Shown here in pieces: positions 13,215-24,903 of a stretch of 64,000 nt of DNA. Made by a program: the position numbers and the translations under genes. The stretch is from Spongospora subterranea f. sp. subterranea. Taxonomy: Eukaryota > Endomyxa: Phytomyxea > Phytomyxea > Plasmodiophorida. How positions within the stretch are numbered: the first letter of the stretch is position 1; each line of letters begins with the position of its first letter. The notes below the pieces were generated by a model that searched no databases, was not told the DNA's origin, and worked only from the letters and a program-made list of their open reading frames with translations. Location: assembly GCA_049724395.1 (NCBI GenBank), contig JAUGWO010000042.1:336125-400124 (forward strand), written 5' to 3'.

Positions 13215-13489
13215 GTGATACACGATCCCAGTGCCGTGGGCCACCCCTTCCTCCGTCATGTAATATACACCTAACTGTCCCTTTGATCCCAGTCATCTCG
13301 ACAGTACAGTACACACCTCCTACAGTACTAGCGTATCTCCGGTAATCGATCAGATATATCACCACTTGATTACCTTTACCCCAGATTAGATTATAGACCT
13401 ACAAATAGGAGACTCGATATATTATCATTATCCCATAAATCCGCCATCAATTGGGGTTTCAGCTTTTTTTTGCTAACGCTTTCATTCGA

Positions 13490-15127
13490 TGGCCGAGTTT
13501 GAGACTATTGATGAAAACAAACTTGGGGCCGCTGCAGAAAAATTCGAATGCAAATTGGATCAGTCCGAAAGAACCCAGCTGGATCAAGATTTACGTGAAG
13601 CATTAGGTACGACTTCAACATTGTTGCTTTGTTCATATATGAGGTATTGACAATATAGCACAGAACGCGACAGGCTAATGGTCGGTGATGTGTCAAATGT
13701 GTGCCAGACGGGTGGGCTGATATTTGATGATCCAAAGATGCTTGATATTCAGGTAATGTCAAACGAGTTAGTTTTGTCTAACGCATATATAAACCATTGT
13801 CTTCAGCGTCGTATTGTCTGGGATGCTGTGAAAACGTTAGGCTGGAATATAATGGCAGGAAACACTGTTAATATTATTTCGTTGGTTTGAACGATGACTA
13901 AAGTAATGCTGCTTCTTACTTCGGGTTTTATAGTGTTTCGTTGCCAGTTCGTATATTTGAGCCCCGTTCATTTCTGGGTCGACTGTCAGATGGGTGGTCC
14001 TGTGCTCCAATTTTATTGCGGAAAGCAGCATTGCAAACCGACCCTGTTGAAAGGTTCAAATACGTAATAGCGTTTGCCATAGCAGGTCTACACGTCAACA
14101 TCCGGCAATGGAAACCATTTAATCCTATCCGTAAGCTGGAAGATAAGAATTACATTCGGAAGTTCTTTCAAAGCTCTGTTATGCTGTCTGGCATATAGTT
14201 GGGGAGACATTGCAGTCAACCTTTCCTGATGGTACTCAAGTATATCTTGAGCAAACAAGCCATCATCCCCCTGTTTCCCATTATCAGGTGTTTGGAGCGG
14301 ATGGGCTTTGTCAGTTACTCTCCCGATCTTACTGTTCAGTATCATTCAATTTAAGTGTATTCAGATAAACTGCATGGATGTGCTCAATTTGCAGCGTCAT
14401 GGCGAGGAAATGCGCTGAAAGCGTATTTTGCTAAACGCTTATTGATTTTCTGGGGCTGATTTTGGTTTGTGTTAGATCGCAGAGTGGTCCTAACATTGTT
14501 GAATTTTCCGATGGCACATCTATATCATATACACTGCCATACCTTTGGTTAAGTGGCGTCCTGTAGGGTTCATCAACATGTTCCGATACTCTCGACTTAC
14601 GTCAGTTTGCGTGTGTTCCAGATATGGAGACCGTGTTTCCGAGTATTTAGGGCAGATGACAATACGGGACGAGCAGAACAACATATCGTGTGAAGTTGTA
14701 TTTCATCCTGATGGTGTTGGCTATCTGAAGTTGGGCTATTCCTTCCTGGACAATATAGTATCCCCTTTGTTGACATTTTCACAGAAGCTGGTTTGTGTCA
14801 AGCCCTAGCCCATCGGACACTTTTCGTGGTGACATCATCAAGGACGGCAATAAGGTGGACCAGATTGATGGATCGTGGATTGGCGAAATAAGAAGCAATG
14901 GTGTCGTCCTATATGACGTTAGACAGAAACTGGATGCTTCAACCGTCCCAGCCGAAAACCCTATACCGTCAGATTCACGATTTAGAGAGGATTTGAAGGC
15001 CCTTTCGGAAGGAAAGTTTGATCTCGCGCAGGCCAAAAAAGTAGAACTTGAAGAACTTCAGAGATCTGACAGAGCTTTGAGGAGGCAAGGTTATGAACAA
15101 AGGGAAAGTGCTAGCAGTGATCTGTAA
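13490..15127 (+). CDS. oxysterol-binding protein-related protein (OSH/ORP)
   Basis: ORPs carry sterols or phosphoinositides between membranes at contact sites. The ATG at 13490 opens MAEFETIDENKLG. Short exons follow, with acceptors near 13660, 13807, 13932, 14200, 14477, 14622 and 14779. Hallmarks in order: IVWDAVKTLGWNIMAG; SLPVRIFEPRSFLGRLSDGW; DPVERFKYVIAFAIAGLH; KPFNPI joining LGETLQSTFPDG; the family fingerprint LEQTSHHPPVSHYQVFG; SGPNIVEFSDGT; YGDRVSEYLGQM; DTFRGDII; and the C-terminal PSDSRFREDLKALSEG and LEELQRSDRALRR. Only the ligand-binding domain is present, with no PH domain or ankyrin repeats, so it resembles short Osh-type proteins. Some internal exon edges are approximate. Confidence 0.9.
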
Positions 15128-15302
15128 ATATGACAGAAACGAATAGCTAATAGAATCAACTAAACCTCCTTAATGCTTTTTCCTTGAGAGCACCAAAATT
15201 TAACACTGTTTTCGCACCAATGTAATATCGGTTAACTCTGAGTTTGGGTGACATAGGCTGAAGTCATAATGTTCTGCAGAGATTAGTCTGAAGTAGGATG
15301 AC

Positions 15303-15821
15303 ATGATGGTTTTTGATACAGAGATACCGAGTATGGCTAACGGTGTTAGATCGTATAGCTCATTAACAATGCATCGCCAGACGGATGATATAGAAATCAG
15401 CTCGCTATTACTGATGTCAAATTGCTTAAACCATAACATTCGGGACCTGTCTACCGCCCAAGATAAACTGACTTTATCGATGGAGGCATTGCTGGATCGG
15501 TTGTCTTCATTGAGTGTAATCGACATGTCAGTTAAACATGAACGTCTGGGCAATCAGTTATCTTCGAATATCAACACAAGCGAACAATGTTCCGTCGCAG
15601 TGCAGACTGGGCCCCAATGTGATGAATGTATTAATAACAGGTGCGATGTCAGAGCTTTTCAGAATTCAATGGCCAAAGCTGTGGCATCAATGGCTGAAGT
15701 ACTGTCAGCGACATCGGAGAGTGCAAAAGAGGCCATTCAAGAAAAAAATGAAGCTATTAACCGTGCGACACGACTCGAGAAAAGATTACTGAAATTCAAT
15801 CAGCAGTTTTGCGGAACCTAA
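15303..15821 (+). CDS. hypothetical coiled-coil protein
   Basis: A single 172-codon exon starting MMVFDTEIPSMANG. The C-terminal third is a charged helical stretch (SMAEVLSATSESAKEAIQEK, then NRATRLEKRLLKF) that should form a coiled coil. A central cysteine cluster (CDECINNRCDVRA) is present. I recognise no family. It lies 175 bp downstream of the OSBP-related gene on the same strand. Confidence 0.5.
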   Translation: MMVFDTEIPSMANGVRSYSSLTMHRQTDDIEISSLLLMSNCLNHNIRDLSTAQDKLTLSMEALLDRLSSLSVIDMSVKHERLGNQLSSNINTSEQCSVAVQTGPQCDECINNRCDVRAFQNSMAKAVASMAEVLSATSESAKEAIQEKNEAINRATRLEKRLLKFNQQFCGT

Positions 15822-16128
15822 TGATCATCATCCATAGAGCCATTACGTAGAAGATTAGATGTTCAATAAAGGAGCATGTGTTCGAACCGTAACAGAACTT
15901 TTACTATTGGATTGGACGTTAGAAAACATGAGAAGTGAGCGATTTATAATATTAATAAACAAATACATTAGAATGGTCTGGAAGAAGACGGAGGAAGCGA
16001 AGGACCTCGTAAACTGGGAAGCGTCGGTTCATTGTTTCAGTTCGAGTACGGTTAGATCTGACGTAGAGAGCAATAATTTCACTAAGATACTGTCAGAATC
16101 AGAGTGTAAATCATTCGAGGCAAAAAAT
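15822..16128. other. short intergenic stretch
   Basis: No convincing gene. A plus-strand frame from 15859 runs into the Q-rich minus-strand gene and looks accidental. Confidence 0.4.
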
Positions 16129-18204
16129 CTAACATTTCTGCTCGGCGGTGAGATTCATCAACCGTTGTTGTTGCTGCATTTTGTCAACTGAAGCTGCAGG
16201 TTGCGCAGTGATGATGTCAGGCTTCGACGGTAACGTGGGCGGTTCACCAGCCTTCACAAATTGGGCGAATGAATGAAACAAATATTGACAACTTTCACAA
16301 CCATCTCGAGACCTACCAATGCTATTGCATGTCCAGGAATCAGCGGCGATGACCTTGACGGCGCTAAGCAAGTTCTTTTCAGCCATTATTTGAGAATTCA
16401 GAGAACAGGTTTACCTCGAGGATCAAACCGAGGTGTCGCTGGTGCCGGTGCTGAAACACCTCTTTTCACTGACTTTGCTTTGGGCTTTCGACCTGGCCGT
16501 GTCGTAAGCGATGCAATCGCTGGCCTTGCCGACGTTAAACCCATCGACATGGCCGCAATGTTTTTCTTTATCATTTGAGACTCGAAAATTCTGATTAGCT
16601 TGTGATGTCTGTTGATGCTGCATTTGGAGTTGCATCTGTGCGACGCTTATCACTAAAGTCTACAAATTTCCAAGCGATACATATTCAGACCATATGCTTT
16701 TGTTGCTGCGAAACAAGGAATTGTTGCTGTTGCATCCTTGGATCAATATTTGCAGCAGCAGCTGCTGAACGTTGCGAGTTCATTAACACCTAACGACTGG
16801 GTAAACATCAAACATACAACAAGGACCTCAATACAGCTTACCTGACGAGCTGCAGCCATCTGTGCCGACATTTGAATGTTTGACGGTGCTGAAATACCAA
16901 TCAGTTAAATATTTGAAAAGGCATCAGAACCATACGTGGCCGGGGAATATTCGGAGCTGTCGACCCAACATCTATTTGTGGACTATAGAAACAAACGCTA
17001 TTCAAAATGAGTAGGTGATTGAAGGAAATGGTGCGTACGAGGGGCTTGGGATCGATGGCGTGGCCGAAGGAACTGCCAAAGGGTTAACCCTTTGTGGCAT
17101 TGGCTTACGAAGGGGCTTCATAGTTTTCGCAGGGTTTTGCCCTTTTGGTATAGGGTTTTGTGTCAGTAACAGATCACGAACGAAAGCTCGCTTCCGATTG
17201 ATCTTTCTCAAGTAATTATCCCCGGGCCTTGGTACGCAAGGGTATCTCAACTGAAGACGTTGTCAGAAACCTAATAAAATTCAAAAACATGATAGCCGAC
17301 CTTCCGAGTAAACATGATTTTGAGATGACGCAGTGGATAATCACCGACTGAAGTGACTGATAACGAACTAAGTCAGCAACTGTACGGGCCGAATTGGGGC
17401 ACAATTGTACTCTTTTGACCGAAATGGTATCCCATCATAAGATTGGGGGACGTCTCCACTTCCGATTTTGATTCAGCTGCTGTGCAGTCGTCAACTGCAA
17501 CTGCTGATGGAGCACCTATTTTTCAAAATGAGTAATACACAATATCAGAGTTCAAAACCATACTTTGTATATCAGGGTCACAAATCATAGGAACCACACG
17601 ACAAGCTTCAGCATCAATTTGTTTGGCCGAAATGGGCGAGCAACGATCTAATCAACGGGTTAAGTATTCAAGTCAAACAACTTATGAGATAGTAGGCACC
17701 AAGGTGAGTAAGAAACGCCACAGCTGCCATTATGCGCCGGCAATGAGTGCAACTAACAAGCGATAATGGAGCAGATGGATTAATTCGTTTTGACAGAAGC
17801 GACTCTAAGTTGAAAAATGAGATGGACATTTGACGTGGGTAAAAACATTTTGTTGTAAAACCAAATCGAACGTGATTCAAATGAGATTATACCATTAAAG
17901 GACGTTTCTGCAGCAGGTAAATACGTTTTCAACTGTGCCCAAGGATGACCAATAAATGACGCAACATCGACATCATTGCGATCGACAACGGCTTTATCTT
18001 CAAATAAAAGATAACCAAGGCGGTTTGGCGATCCATTTTCTAACCCGGAGCCAACCAACAAGGTATCTAACTTTTTGATCTCTAAAAAATTGTCATTAGA
18101 TACAATAAAGGAGATTCTGCAATGGGAAGAAAATTTTGACCATTTTTCAGGCGAAGTATTTCGTCATTTTGTGCTCGCAGAATCAGATCTTGCTCAGGAG
18201 TCAT
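16129..18204 (-). CDS. hypothetical multi-exon protein with Q-rich and basic C-terminal part
   Basis: Minus-strand coding-like segments lie in series. A likely first exon starts MTPEQDLILRAQNDEILRLK at 18204. Next is a well-formed segment, EIKKLDTLLVGSGLENG...GYLLFEDKAVVDRNDVDV...HPWAQLKTYLPAAET (about 17900-18080). Then come a proline/basic segment (about 17010-17215), a glutamine-rich stretch (MQQQQFLVSQQQK, QMQLQMQHQQ), a basic segment (TTRPGRKPKAKSVKRG) and MQQQQRLMNLTAEQK at the end. Low-complexity Q-rich and basic parts suggest a nuclear cofactor, but no known domain was recognised. Exon joins are unresolved and it could be more than one gene. Confidence 0.4.
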
Positions 18205-18876
18205 GCCATCCGATAAGCAGGAAGTGGACGCGTGATTGATGCCTGGGGATGCGGTGAGTAAAGGGTGTAGAATGAGAGCGGGCGCGACAAGGCGCAGGCG
18301 ACCTTGGATAAGAGTGAGATAACCGTGAGGAGACAAGCAGCAGCAGATAGAGAGATATAAACGGGCACGGACTAATCACTATCAATGAGGATCGGCCGAT
18401 CAGGATACGGTCGGTCGGATAAAGGACGGGGTTAACCGGATAAAAATCGAATATAGCAAGACCGCGTGGCAACCAAGGCAATTGTAATTACATGAATGGC
18501 CTTCCTAGGAAGTGACGTCTAGAATTGCTAATAACTGTACGGCGTTTATACGGGATCACTGACTAATACTTAGACTAAGCAAAACCAAGTAAATAAAAGC
18601 TTTATTGAGCGAAGTAGTTATTCTGCGAGCATTTGGAAATGGATCCGTTGACCAGATACGACTCAGACAATGAATCCGTGGGGGTCAATTCCATGATCAA
18701 TCACAGCATTAATCATCATCCGTGCTAGCACGAATAAAATGCGTGCGGACTTTTGGTGTAATCATACATTAGGTGATTGCAATTCGAATACGTCAAGGAC
18801 TGAGCATTATTCCTAGTGCTGTTGGTTGCGGTTCTAGTTAGTCTCTCTCAGGTTATTAACAGGCTGCCCACTGTCC
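18205..18876. promoter_or_regulatory. divergent intergenic region
   Basis: About 670 bp between the starts of the minus-strand Q-rich gene and the plus-strand GYF gene, so it should hold both promoters. No specific motif recognised. Confidence 0.4.
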
Positions 18877-21800
18877 ATGTCGTCCTTCATGCCTCGGGAA
18901 TGGAATTCAGTGGTGGCATCTCCTCCGCCTCAAACATCGAAGCCAGCGCAAGAAAGCGTGCGGTCGACGTTACAGCTGCCGCCACGCCAGATCACAACCG
19001 CAGCCGTAGCAGCTACTGTACCATGTCGATACACTAAGGCGGAGATGCTCGCACTCTTCTCTCCCTCTGATCGCGCTCCCTCAGATTTTCAGTTCAATAT
19101 TCCCATTGTCTCGTCAGACTGTCTATTACCGGTCAACTCTCAACCTCCCTCCAAGGCCGAGTCAGAGATATATGAATCTGGATCTTGGTATATGCCAGGT
19201 TTTCATCAGCGAACCGGGCCTGTATCTGCCGGTTCCGCTCGGCCTAGGAATGTGGCTGGGAAAGGGTCCCGTCTTTCGTTCCCTCGGGCTCGATCCGCGG
19301 TTCCTGATGAACCACCGAGCCCGCAAATAGCGAATACAAAGCCGAGCTGGCGTCATGACGATCGAGATATTCCTGGTGGCCATGACAGTGGCCATGGTTA
19401 TTCGGATCACAGTGCGCCTGAACATTTACTGGGAGAAAGCAAACGTCCAGTGTGGGGCGCTCGTAGGGATCATGTGTTCACTGCCGAAACGCCGATGCCT
19501 TTTACCACTCCTGAGCGCGAAAGGTCGTCAAATACTCCCTCACGGTCCTCTGTAAATTGTCGTTCAGACGCTGCATTATCATGGCGTCGCTGCTCAGATC
19601 AGAGCGAAGGTCAAACCACACCACAGTTGAACCAACCTGCACCTCGTCCGTTGCCAAACGCTTCCGATGTTCTACCTACTTCAAAGACGGTTTCTAATGT
19701 AGCTGGTGCTTCCACAACTGCGACTGCTGCCCCGTTAAAGAATCAATCGATACCATCAGTGCAACCTGCGATCGAGGACTCCAATAGGGAGCCAAACCAA
19801 AAGCACAGTAGCGCTAGTTTAAATTCGGTGGAGCGTATTTCTGTTGCGGATGACATCCATCACCCTTTGGATCAAGCTCCGGGCATCATCACAGATTCGT
19901 GGTGGTACCAAGATCCCTCTGGAACAGTTCGCGGTCCGTTTTCTTCCGAAGCTATGCGAGAATGGTATAACCAACAATATTTTCATTTGACCCTCCCCGT
20001 CAAGAACCGCATAGACGAAGCGTTTGTCCCATTAGGTGCGTTGTTTCTTCAAGGTAATCCGGCATTCCTGGATCATGTACCCGTTATTATGGCAGCGCCT
20101 TCCCCGCAAATGCCTGTTTCTAGTGCAGTTTCGAGCAATCAGCAGTCTGGAGATCCAAGACTTCTGCGATCTTCCCATGCTATTCAGCAAATGCCGCCTT
20201 CGGTTGTATATCCTCCCAACTATCGACCAGAAGTTTCTAGTAGTTATGCATCGCCTTCGTATCCCTGCCTGTTTGGAGTCACTTCTCAGTTTGGCCACAT
20301 GGGAATCTCATCGGCAGTAAAGCATACTTCAGTTCCGACAGAAGGACCTAAGGTGTCGGATATGGCTCCTGCTCGGTCGGCCTGGCCAAGATTCAGCTCT
20401 TCTAGCGTTCCATCGCAAGCTACTGTTATCGACCCTTCTGTAGAAATGCCCCTTCAGGTCCCACCTGTTGTGGAATCGTCACTGTTAACAATTCCGGATC
20501 ACGTCGAGAGTTCTGAAAGCGATGAACCACAAAAATGTGCTGTCGGCGCTGCAGCAGTTGAAGAGGCTTCCCTCCCTTTGAATGAGCCAGAATCAACGGT
20601 ACTTATGCCAGATGTGGTATCTCCGGTCGAACCTGTCAAAGCGGTGCTTATAACTCAAAAAGACGCTCAAGTTCCACCATCTTTATCAAATAGCAGCGCA
20701 GTGCCATCTGGCGAATCCGTTAAGCGTGGTGAAAGCCAATGTGAGCCTCCCCGTGCGCGTCTGCATGATTGGTTTGGCAGTTCTATCAAAGACGAAGAAT
20801 TGACGCCAGGCAAGCGAAGCAAGCCCTTAGCGAGCCTTGTTGAGATACAGCACGAGGAAGAAGCATTAATTCTGCACCAACAAGCGGAGGCGAATGCCCT
20901 GAGGAAACAGAAGGAGGCTGAGCAAAAACTTCAGGCGTCGTCTACTCTGGGATCTGTCTGGAGTACTGGATCTCGCGTGTCCCAATCACTGCTTGAGATT
21001 CAAAAGCAAGAGGAGTTGATCCAGACTGAGGCAAATACCAAACCGGCTCCGGCTTCTGGTTGGGCTTCTAGAATTGCTGTTACGCCAGTCGGCAGATCAC
21101 AACCTGAGATCGGTTCATCTCATTGGGCACAACCTCCGAAAGCGGCCGTTAGTATTCGTCAGATTCAGAAAGAGCAGCAAAAGGTCGTACAATCCCACGC
21201 TCGGCCTGCCACAACTTCGGCCTGGAGCGCAGCCGTTGCCGGGCCAGCCTGGCCTCGTGCACAGGCTGCTGCAACGCCGGCCTGGTCCAACGGCCCCGCT
21301 CTGTCTAGGTCTCAAGGTGCCAGTTTGAGCGGACCGTCTAGCTGTAATGATGCTCCAATTTCTCGTCCTGAAGCAATATTATTAGCGCCACAGTCTGCCA
21401 CTCTCGATCCTGCCACGAACCCGATATCTTGTGAGGTTGGTAATTCTCCATGCTTATCCGATGCAGACGAGAGTTCGAGCGGTTCAGAAGACGATCTGTT
21501 CTGGGCGTCAAACGATAGGAGCAGTGTTACGAATTCAGCCTCAGAGTAAACAGTCAAGCGTATCACGACCAGGGCTGAACAGCAATGAGTTTGGTGGACC
21601 AAGACTCTCTCCTGCATTTCAGCAATGGTGCAAAGTACAAATGGAGGGTATTTCTGCTGACTGTGGTATGTTGAATTTGAAAGTTTAGCAGTGTCCTGTT
21701 TCTAATCACAATCTTCACTCAGACATTGCACTTGCTGAATTTCTCATTACGTTGAAGTCACCACAAGCTATTCGTCAATATATTTATGAATATTTGGGTC

Positions 21801-22009
21801 GTTCGTCCAAAGTAGAAGCTTTTGCAACGGGCTTTTTGCAGCATAAGGATTTTGACGAAGCGAAATTGCCTGTTAAAGGCCGGTCCCGTGCCGACGAACG
21901 CGCAACTTCAGATATGAATTCGGATGCTCAGTCCAGTGCCACCACGAAGAAGAAAAAGAATCGACGCCGTCGCAAGAAAATTGATCCTGTATTATTCGGT
22001 TTTCAATAA
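18877..22009 (+). CDS. GYF-domain protein (Smy2/GIGYF-like)
   Basis: GYF domains bind proline-rich peptides; Smy2/GIGYF proteins act in mRNA repression and vesicle transport. The large exon starts at ATG 18877. The GYF core lies around residues 345-380: SWWYQDPSGTVRGPFSSEAM followed by REWYNQQYF, with WY-x-DP-x-G, GPF and the W-x(4)-YF aromatics of the fold. A long disordered Pro/Ser region and charged Q/E helices (EALILHQQAEANALRKQKEA) follow. The acidic DDLFWAS stretch precedes a 28-nt mini-intron (21526-21553), then exons 21554-21665 and 21723-22009. The last exon has the C-terminal helical motif of the family (IRQYIYEYLGRSSKVEAFA) and a lysine/arginine tail. Confidence 0.88.
21526..21553 (+). 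other. 28-nt mini-intron candidate in GYF gene
   Basis: Starts GTTACG and ends AAACAG, and contains the in-frame stop TAA. Phase-0 removal joins NDRSS to SSVSRPGLNSNEFGGP without frame loss. It is about half the length of other introns in the window. Confidence 0.5.
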
Positions 22010-22161
22010 ATACGCTTAATACGATTGTAATTTCTGTTGAACGGTTTACATAAGTAGTATTGCATGTATTATAGTAGCTGTAGTTTTAAATCAACAAAGT
22101 GACGTAAAATGCATTTATTGAGAAGATGAATCATAAAAAAATTGCTGTATCAGATGGTGAA

Positions 22162-23047
22162 TTATTTCTTAGCAGCACGGCGATCAGCGCGAAGCGTGGC
22201 ATGGAAACCAGATTTGATAGGGGCGACGGAGCGAGAGGAACCGCACATCTCACACTTGATGAAATACAACCGTGTAAGACTGTCCCGAGAAAGGGTCGTC
22301 TCTGGGTTCTTACACATACTGCATTCGACGTATTCTTTGATGTACTTTTTCAGAAGACTCTCTATCTGTTTTGGAAGATAGCGCCCTTTGATCTGAATCA
22401 TTCGTAAAATATTAGGATAAAAAGCCGACATGCTATGAGAGCTAATCGGTTCTTACAACAAGCCGTTGGTTTCCATCAACCGAACCTTCAGTACCCAGTT
22501 CAGCAATAAAGAACGAGATCATATGTTCCATGTTGCGATTGAGCGTATCGCACATTTGGCTGATATTCGCCCACATCGTCTTACGAGACCCAATTCTGAC
22601 CATTTGTGGTGGAGGCATCGAATGTCTTTTCCTTTTCGGACAGGTTAGGGTTTTTCTCCCGTAGCAAACGAAATATACGATCGAGCATCTAAAATATTTA
22701 GTGTGAGTAACTGGCCAAAACTGCATTCCATCATAGGTCTCACTTCAATATATCCATAATCGCGATCACTACCATCCCAAGTTCTTTCACCCGTACTTGT
22801 GGCCACAGACGTTGAAACCTCTGAACAGCCCATCGAACTTAACACAGAATCTTATTCACAACTCACTAGCCAATGTACCAGATAAATCGTCCTTCTTCTT
22901 CTTCTTCTTCTTCTTTTTCTTTAGGGACAAATCAAACAGTTCAAGATCGTCCGCTAATAAATCATCTACGAGTTCAGACTGAGGCCTGCCGACATTGGCG
23001 ATGTCCTCTCCATCGGAGCTAACATGACCTCGATCTTCCATCATCAT
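22162..23047 (-). CDS. SUI3: translation initiation factor eIF2 subunit beta
   Basis: Part of the eIF2 complex that delivers initiator tRNA. The ATG at 23047 gives [15 protein letters not shown], then a run of ten lysines (the K-box that binds eIF5/eIF2B). Exon 2 holds [19 protein letters not shown]. Exon 3 holds [16 protein letters not shown] and the core ([40 protein letters not shown]). The last exon holds [20 protein letters not shown] and the zinc ribbon [12 protein letters not shown]...[19 protein letters not shown], with its four cysteines. Three introns of about 46-70 nt. Only one K-box is seen where many orthologs have three. Confidence 0.95.
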
Positions 23048-23601
23048 CGCCCCAATCAGCCGAAGCCACCGCTGTTTAAGACTGCGATCCTTAACTCCGT
23101 ACGGGTTTGCTCTCTGAAGCCAGATGTTTCTGCTCGCACAGCTTTAGTACACTCATTCCTGTACCCAAATAGGTCATTACCAAAATCCCCTACTTTTTCA
23201 TGATAATGCAGCTTTGAAGTTCTCGTCGCTTCGGTTTGCTCTGATGTCAAATGCCCTCTGGTGGTGCCAATTATTCGGCCATACAGAACCATCAACATGA
23301 GTTGCCAATCGCTGCAACAATATTCATTTTAGGACATTTTGAACGTCGTGTCTTCTGTTTGCATTAATTGATGTTATATTCTTAACACACATGTTGAACG
23401 AACCGTCCCAGCATTAAGGATGTACTGTATATTTGAGGCATATGGTTTGCCGAGATCCAACCTGAACGCAATAGCAATTCAATACAAATGTGTTTTGTGT
23501 AGTCAAAAGTGATGATCCTTGCATGAAAGACTTAGCCAACTTTTGACCCGAAAAGACTCTGCTATTTATTGGTAATGGATACCTAACTTATTTATCATTG
23601 T
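23048..23601. other. intergenic, upstream of eIF2-beta
   Basis: A minus-strand frame of 80 codons (23056-23298) ends just before the eIF2-beta start but has no recognisable family and may be 5' leader. Nothing else is seen. Confidence 0.4.
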
Positions 23602-24903
23602 TCAAGCCTCTTTGGCATATCTGATAAGGTGTTGAAGCTGATCCTCCAGGCAGTTCCCAAGCCACCTTTTATCAATGCAGCTATTCTCCAGATATATGCC
23701 GTCAGCAAATGCATCGTCGTTGGCAGCTCCACCGACCTGACAAGAATTTTTTCCCACACGTCCGACCATTTTTTTATATCTAATGGTGGGTTGTTTTCTG
23801 GGTAAGTTCACAGTTGCATGAGAAAATGGCCACCTACTCAAAGGTTCTAAGAAATTATGCAAGAATTTATCTCGGACTGCAGATTGGGCGGTGCTGATTT
23901 CTGCGATCAAAATCTGCTCGATACACCGACAAAGATATGGTGAATTTTGAGTAAGCCTAAGCCAGCGTTGACTACCCAAACTGGGAGGATCTTCAAAACT
24001 GGTCAATAACTCAGAACAAAGCATGGACAGCACCAGATTTCTCAGGCCACTGTTTTTACCAAAAGATACTAAGAAAACCATAATTTGATCTCTGATATCT
24101 GTGATGCTTTCAATCGCCCTATAAACTCAACGATTTGAGAATCACCTGTATGGGTTACATAATGACTTTGATAAACCGTTTCCGGTTCTTGCTCTCTTGT
24201 TTCAAAATGATTTAGTTTCCAGACCATTTCAGAAAGAGCTTCAACCAATTTCGCACTATGAGGCTGCAATTGTGTTGAATTGAAAATCCCGGTACGCATC
24301 GGCAAGGGAGCCTACAAACCTAGCATGCTCAGTTGGAACTTGTTTTGATAAAAACTTTCGTACATGCAATCCATTCTCCCGCAAAGCCGATATCGTCATG
24401 ATTCTGCATAAGCTCAGGATCCGAAATGGCCATGATCACATCTTGGGCGATTTTTACAACAATGTCGCCTAAATATTGCACCATTAGCTACCATACGTCA
24501 TGAGGGTATTTCGTTATTACCAAATGGACGTGTTTGATCTTTACATTCTTTGATATTTCGTTGAATGATATCTATTTGCCGGATTGCAGCGACGGCTCCT
24601 GGGGCCTTCATGTAAATGTTGATAACACTTTCTGTTGATTGTTGCGTTTGCGTCGCAGTGTCGGCCTGAAGGGTGTCGATTTGTTGCTGAAGAACATTAT
24701 TTGCTATTCACCAAATTGATTACAGCACAGTACGAAGTAGTCTGTCTTACTGCGATGCAACTGGTCAACTTCAGACATGAGATTGCGAACCTTTATGTAT
24801 AACCCGTCGTCTTCATTCTGCTTAGCAGAACTCGCTTCTCCCCCATTGTTGCGGCAAGACCGATCGCAAAATGCAAATCGTCAAACGGTGATGGGTTGAT
24901 CAT
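23602..24903 (-). CDS. hypothetical multi-exon coiled-coil protein
   Basis: A likely start is MINPSPFDDLHFAIG at 24903. A short exon with LYIKVRNLMSEVDQLHR follows. Next is VLQQQIDTLQADTATQTQQS...AAIRQIDIIQRNIKEC, then VVKIAQDVIMAISDPELM, then KLVEALSEMVWKLNHFETRE (about 24110-24250). The last exon (23602-24081) includes LVLSMLCSELLTSFEDPPSL and ends RYAKEA. The early part is a clear coiled coil. The later part is helical and hydrophobic but soluble-looking. I do not recognise the family. Exon joins are estimates. Confidence 0.5.

Larger units (their letters stand above)
12562..13283. repeat. pair of ~55-60 bp direct repeats flanking a SANT-like remnant
   Basis: The stretch containing TCATGTAATATACACCTAAC occurs at about 12562-12620 and again at about 13228-13283 with a few differences. 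The two copies bracket the Myb/SANT-like fragment and its hairpin. They could be ends of a small element or the result of a local duplication. Confidence 0.7.
11332..13489. other. gene-poor stretch with mobile-element remnants
   Basis: No host gene seen. It holds a Copia fossil piece, two direct repeats of about 60 bp, a Myb/SANT-like fragment and a hairpin (listed separately). It separates the receptor array from the OSBP-related gene. Confidence 0.5.

Noticed and set aside
15870-15900. GTTCGAAC word resembling a tRNA T-arm
   Set aside because: No acceptor stem, D-arm or anticodon arm could be folded around it; no tRNA gene was recognised anywhere in the window.
15859-16191. 110-codon plus-strand ORF
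   Set aside because: Its end overlaps the Q-rich minus-strand gene, and it shows no domain or protein-like pattern.
17040-17170. GGGTTAACCC and repeated AGGGTTTTG words resembling telomeric repeats
   Set aside because: Only a few irregular copies, inside a proline/basic coding-like segment of a minus-strand gene.
17222-17350. Plus-strand peptide-like stretch ending MTQWIITD
   Set aside because: About 45 codons with no partner exons, opposite a probable minus-strand gene; likely chance.
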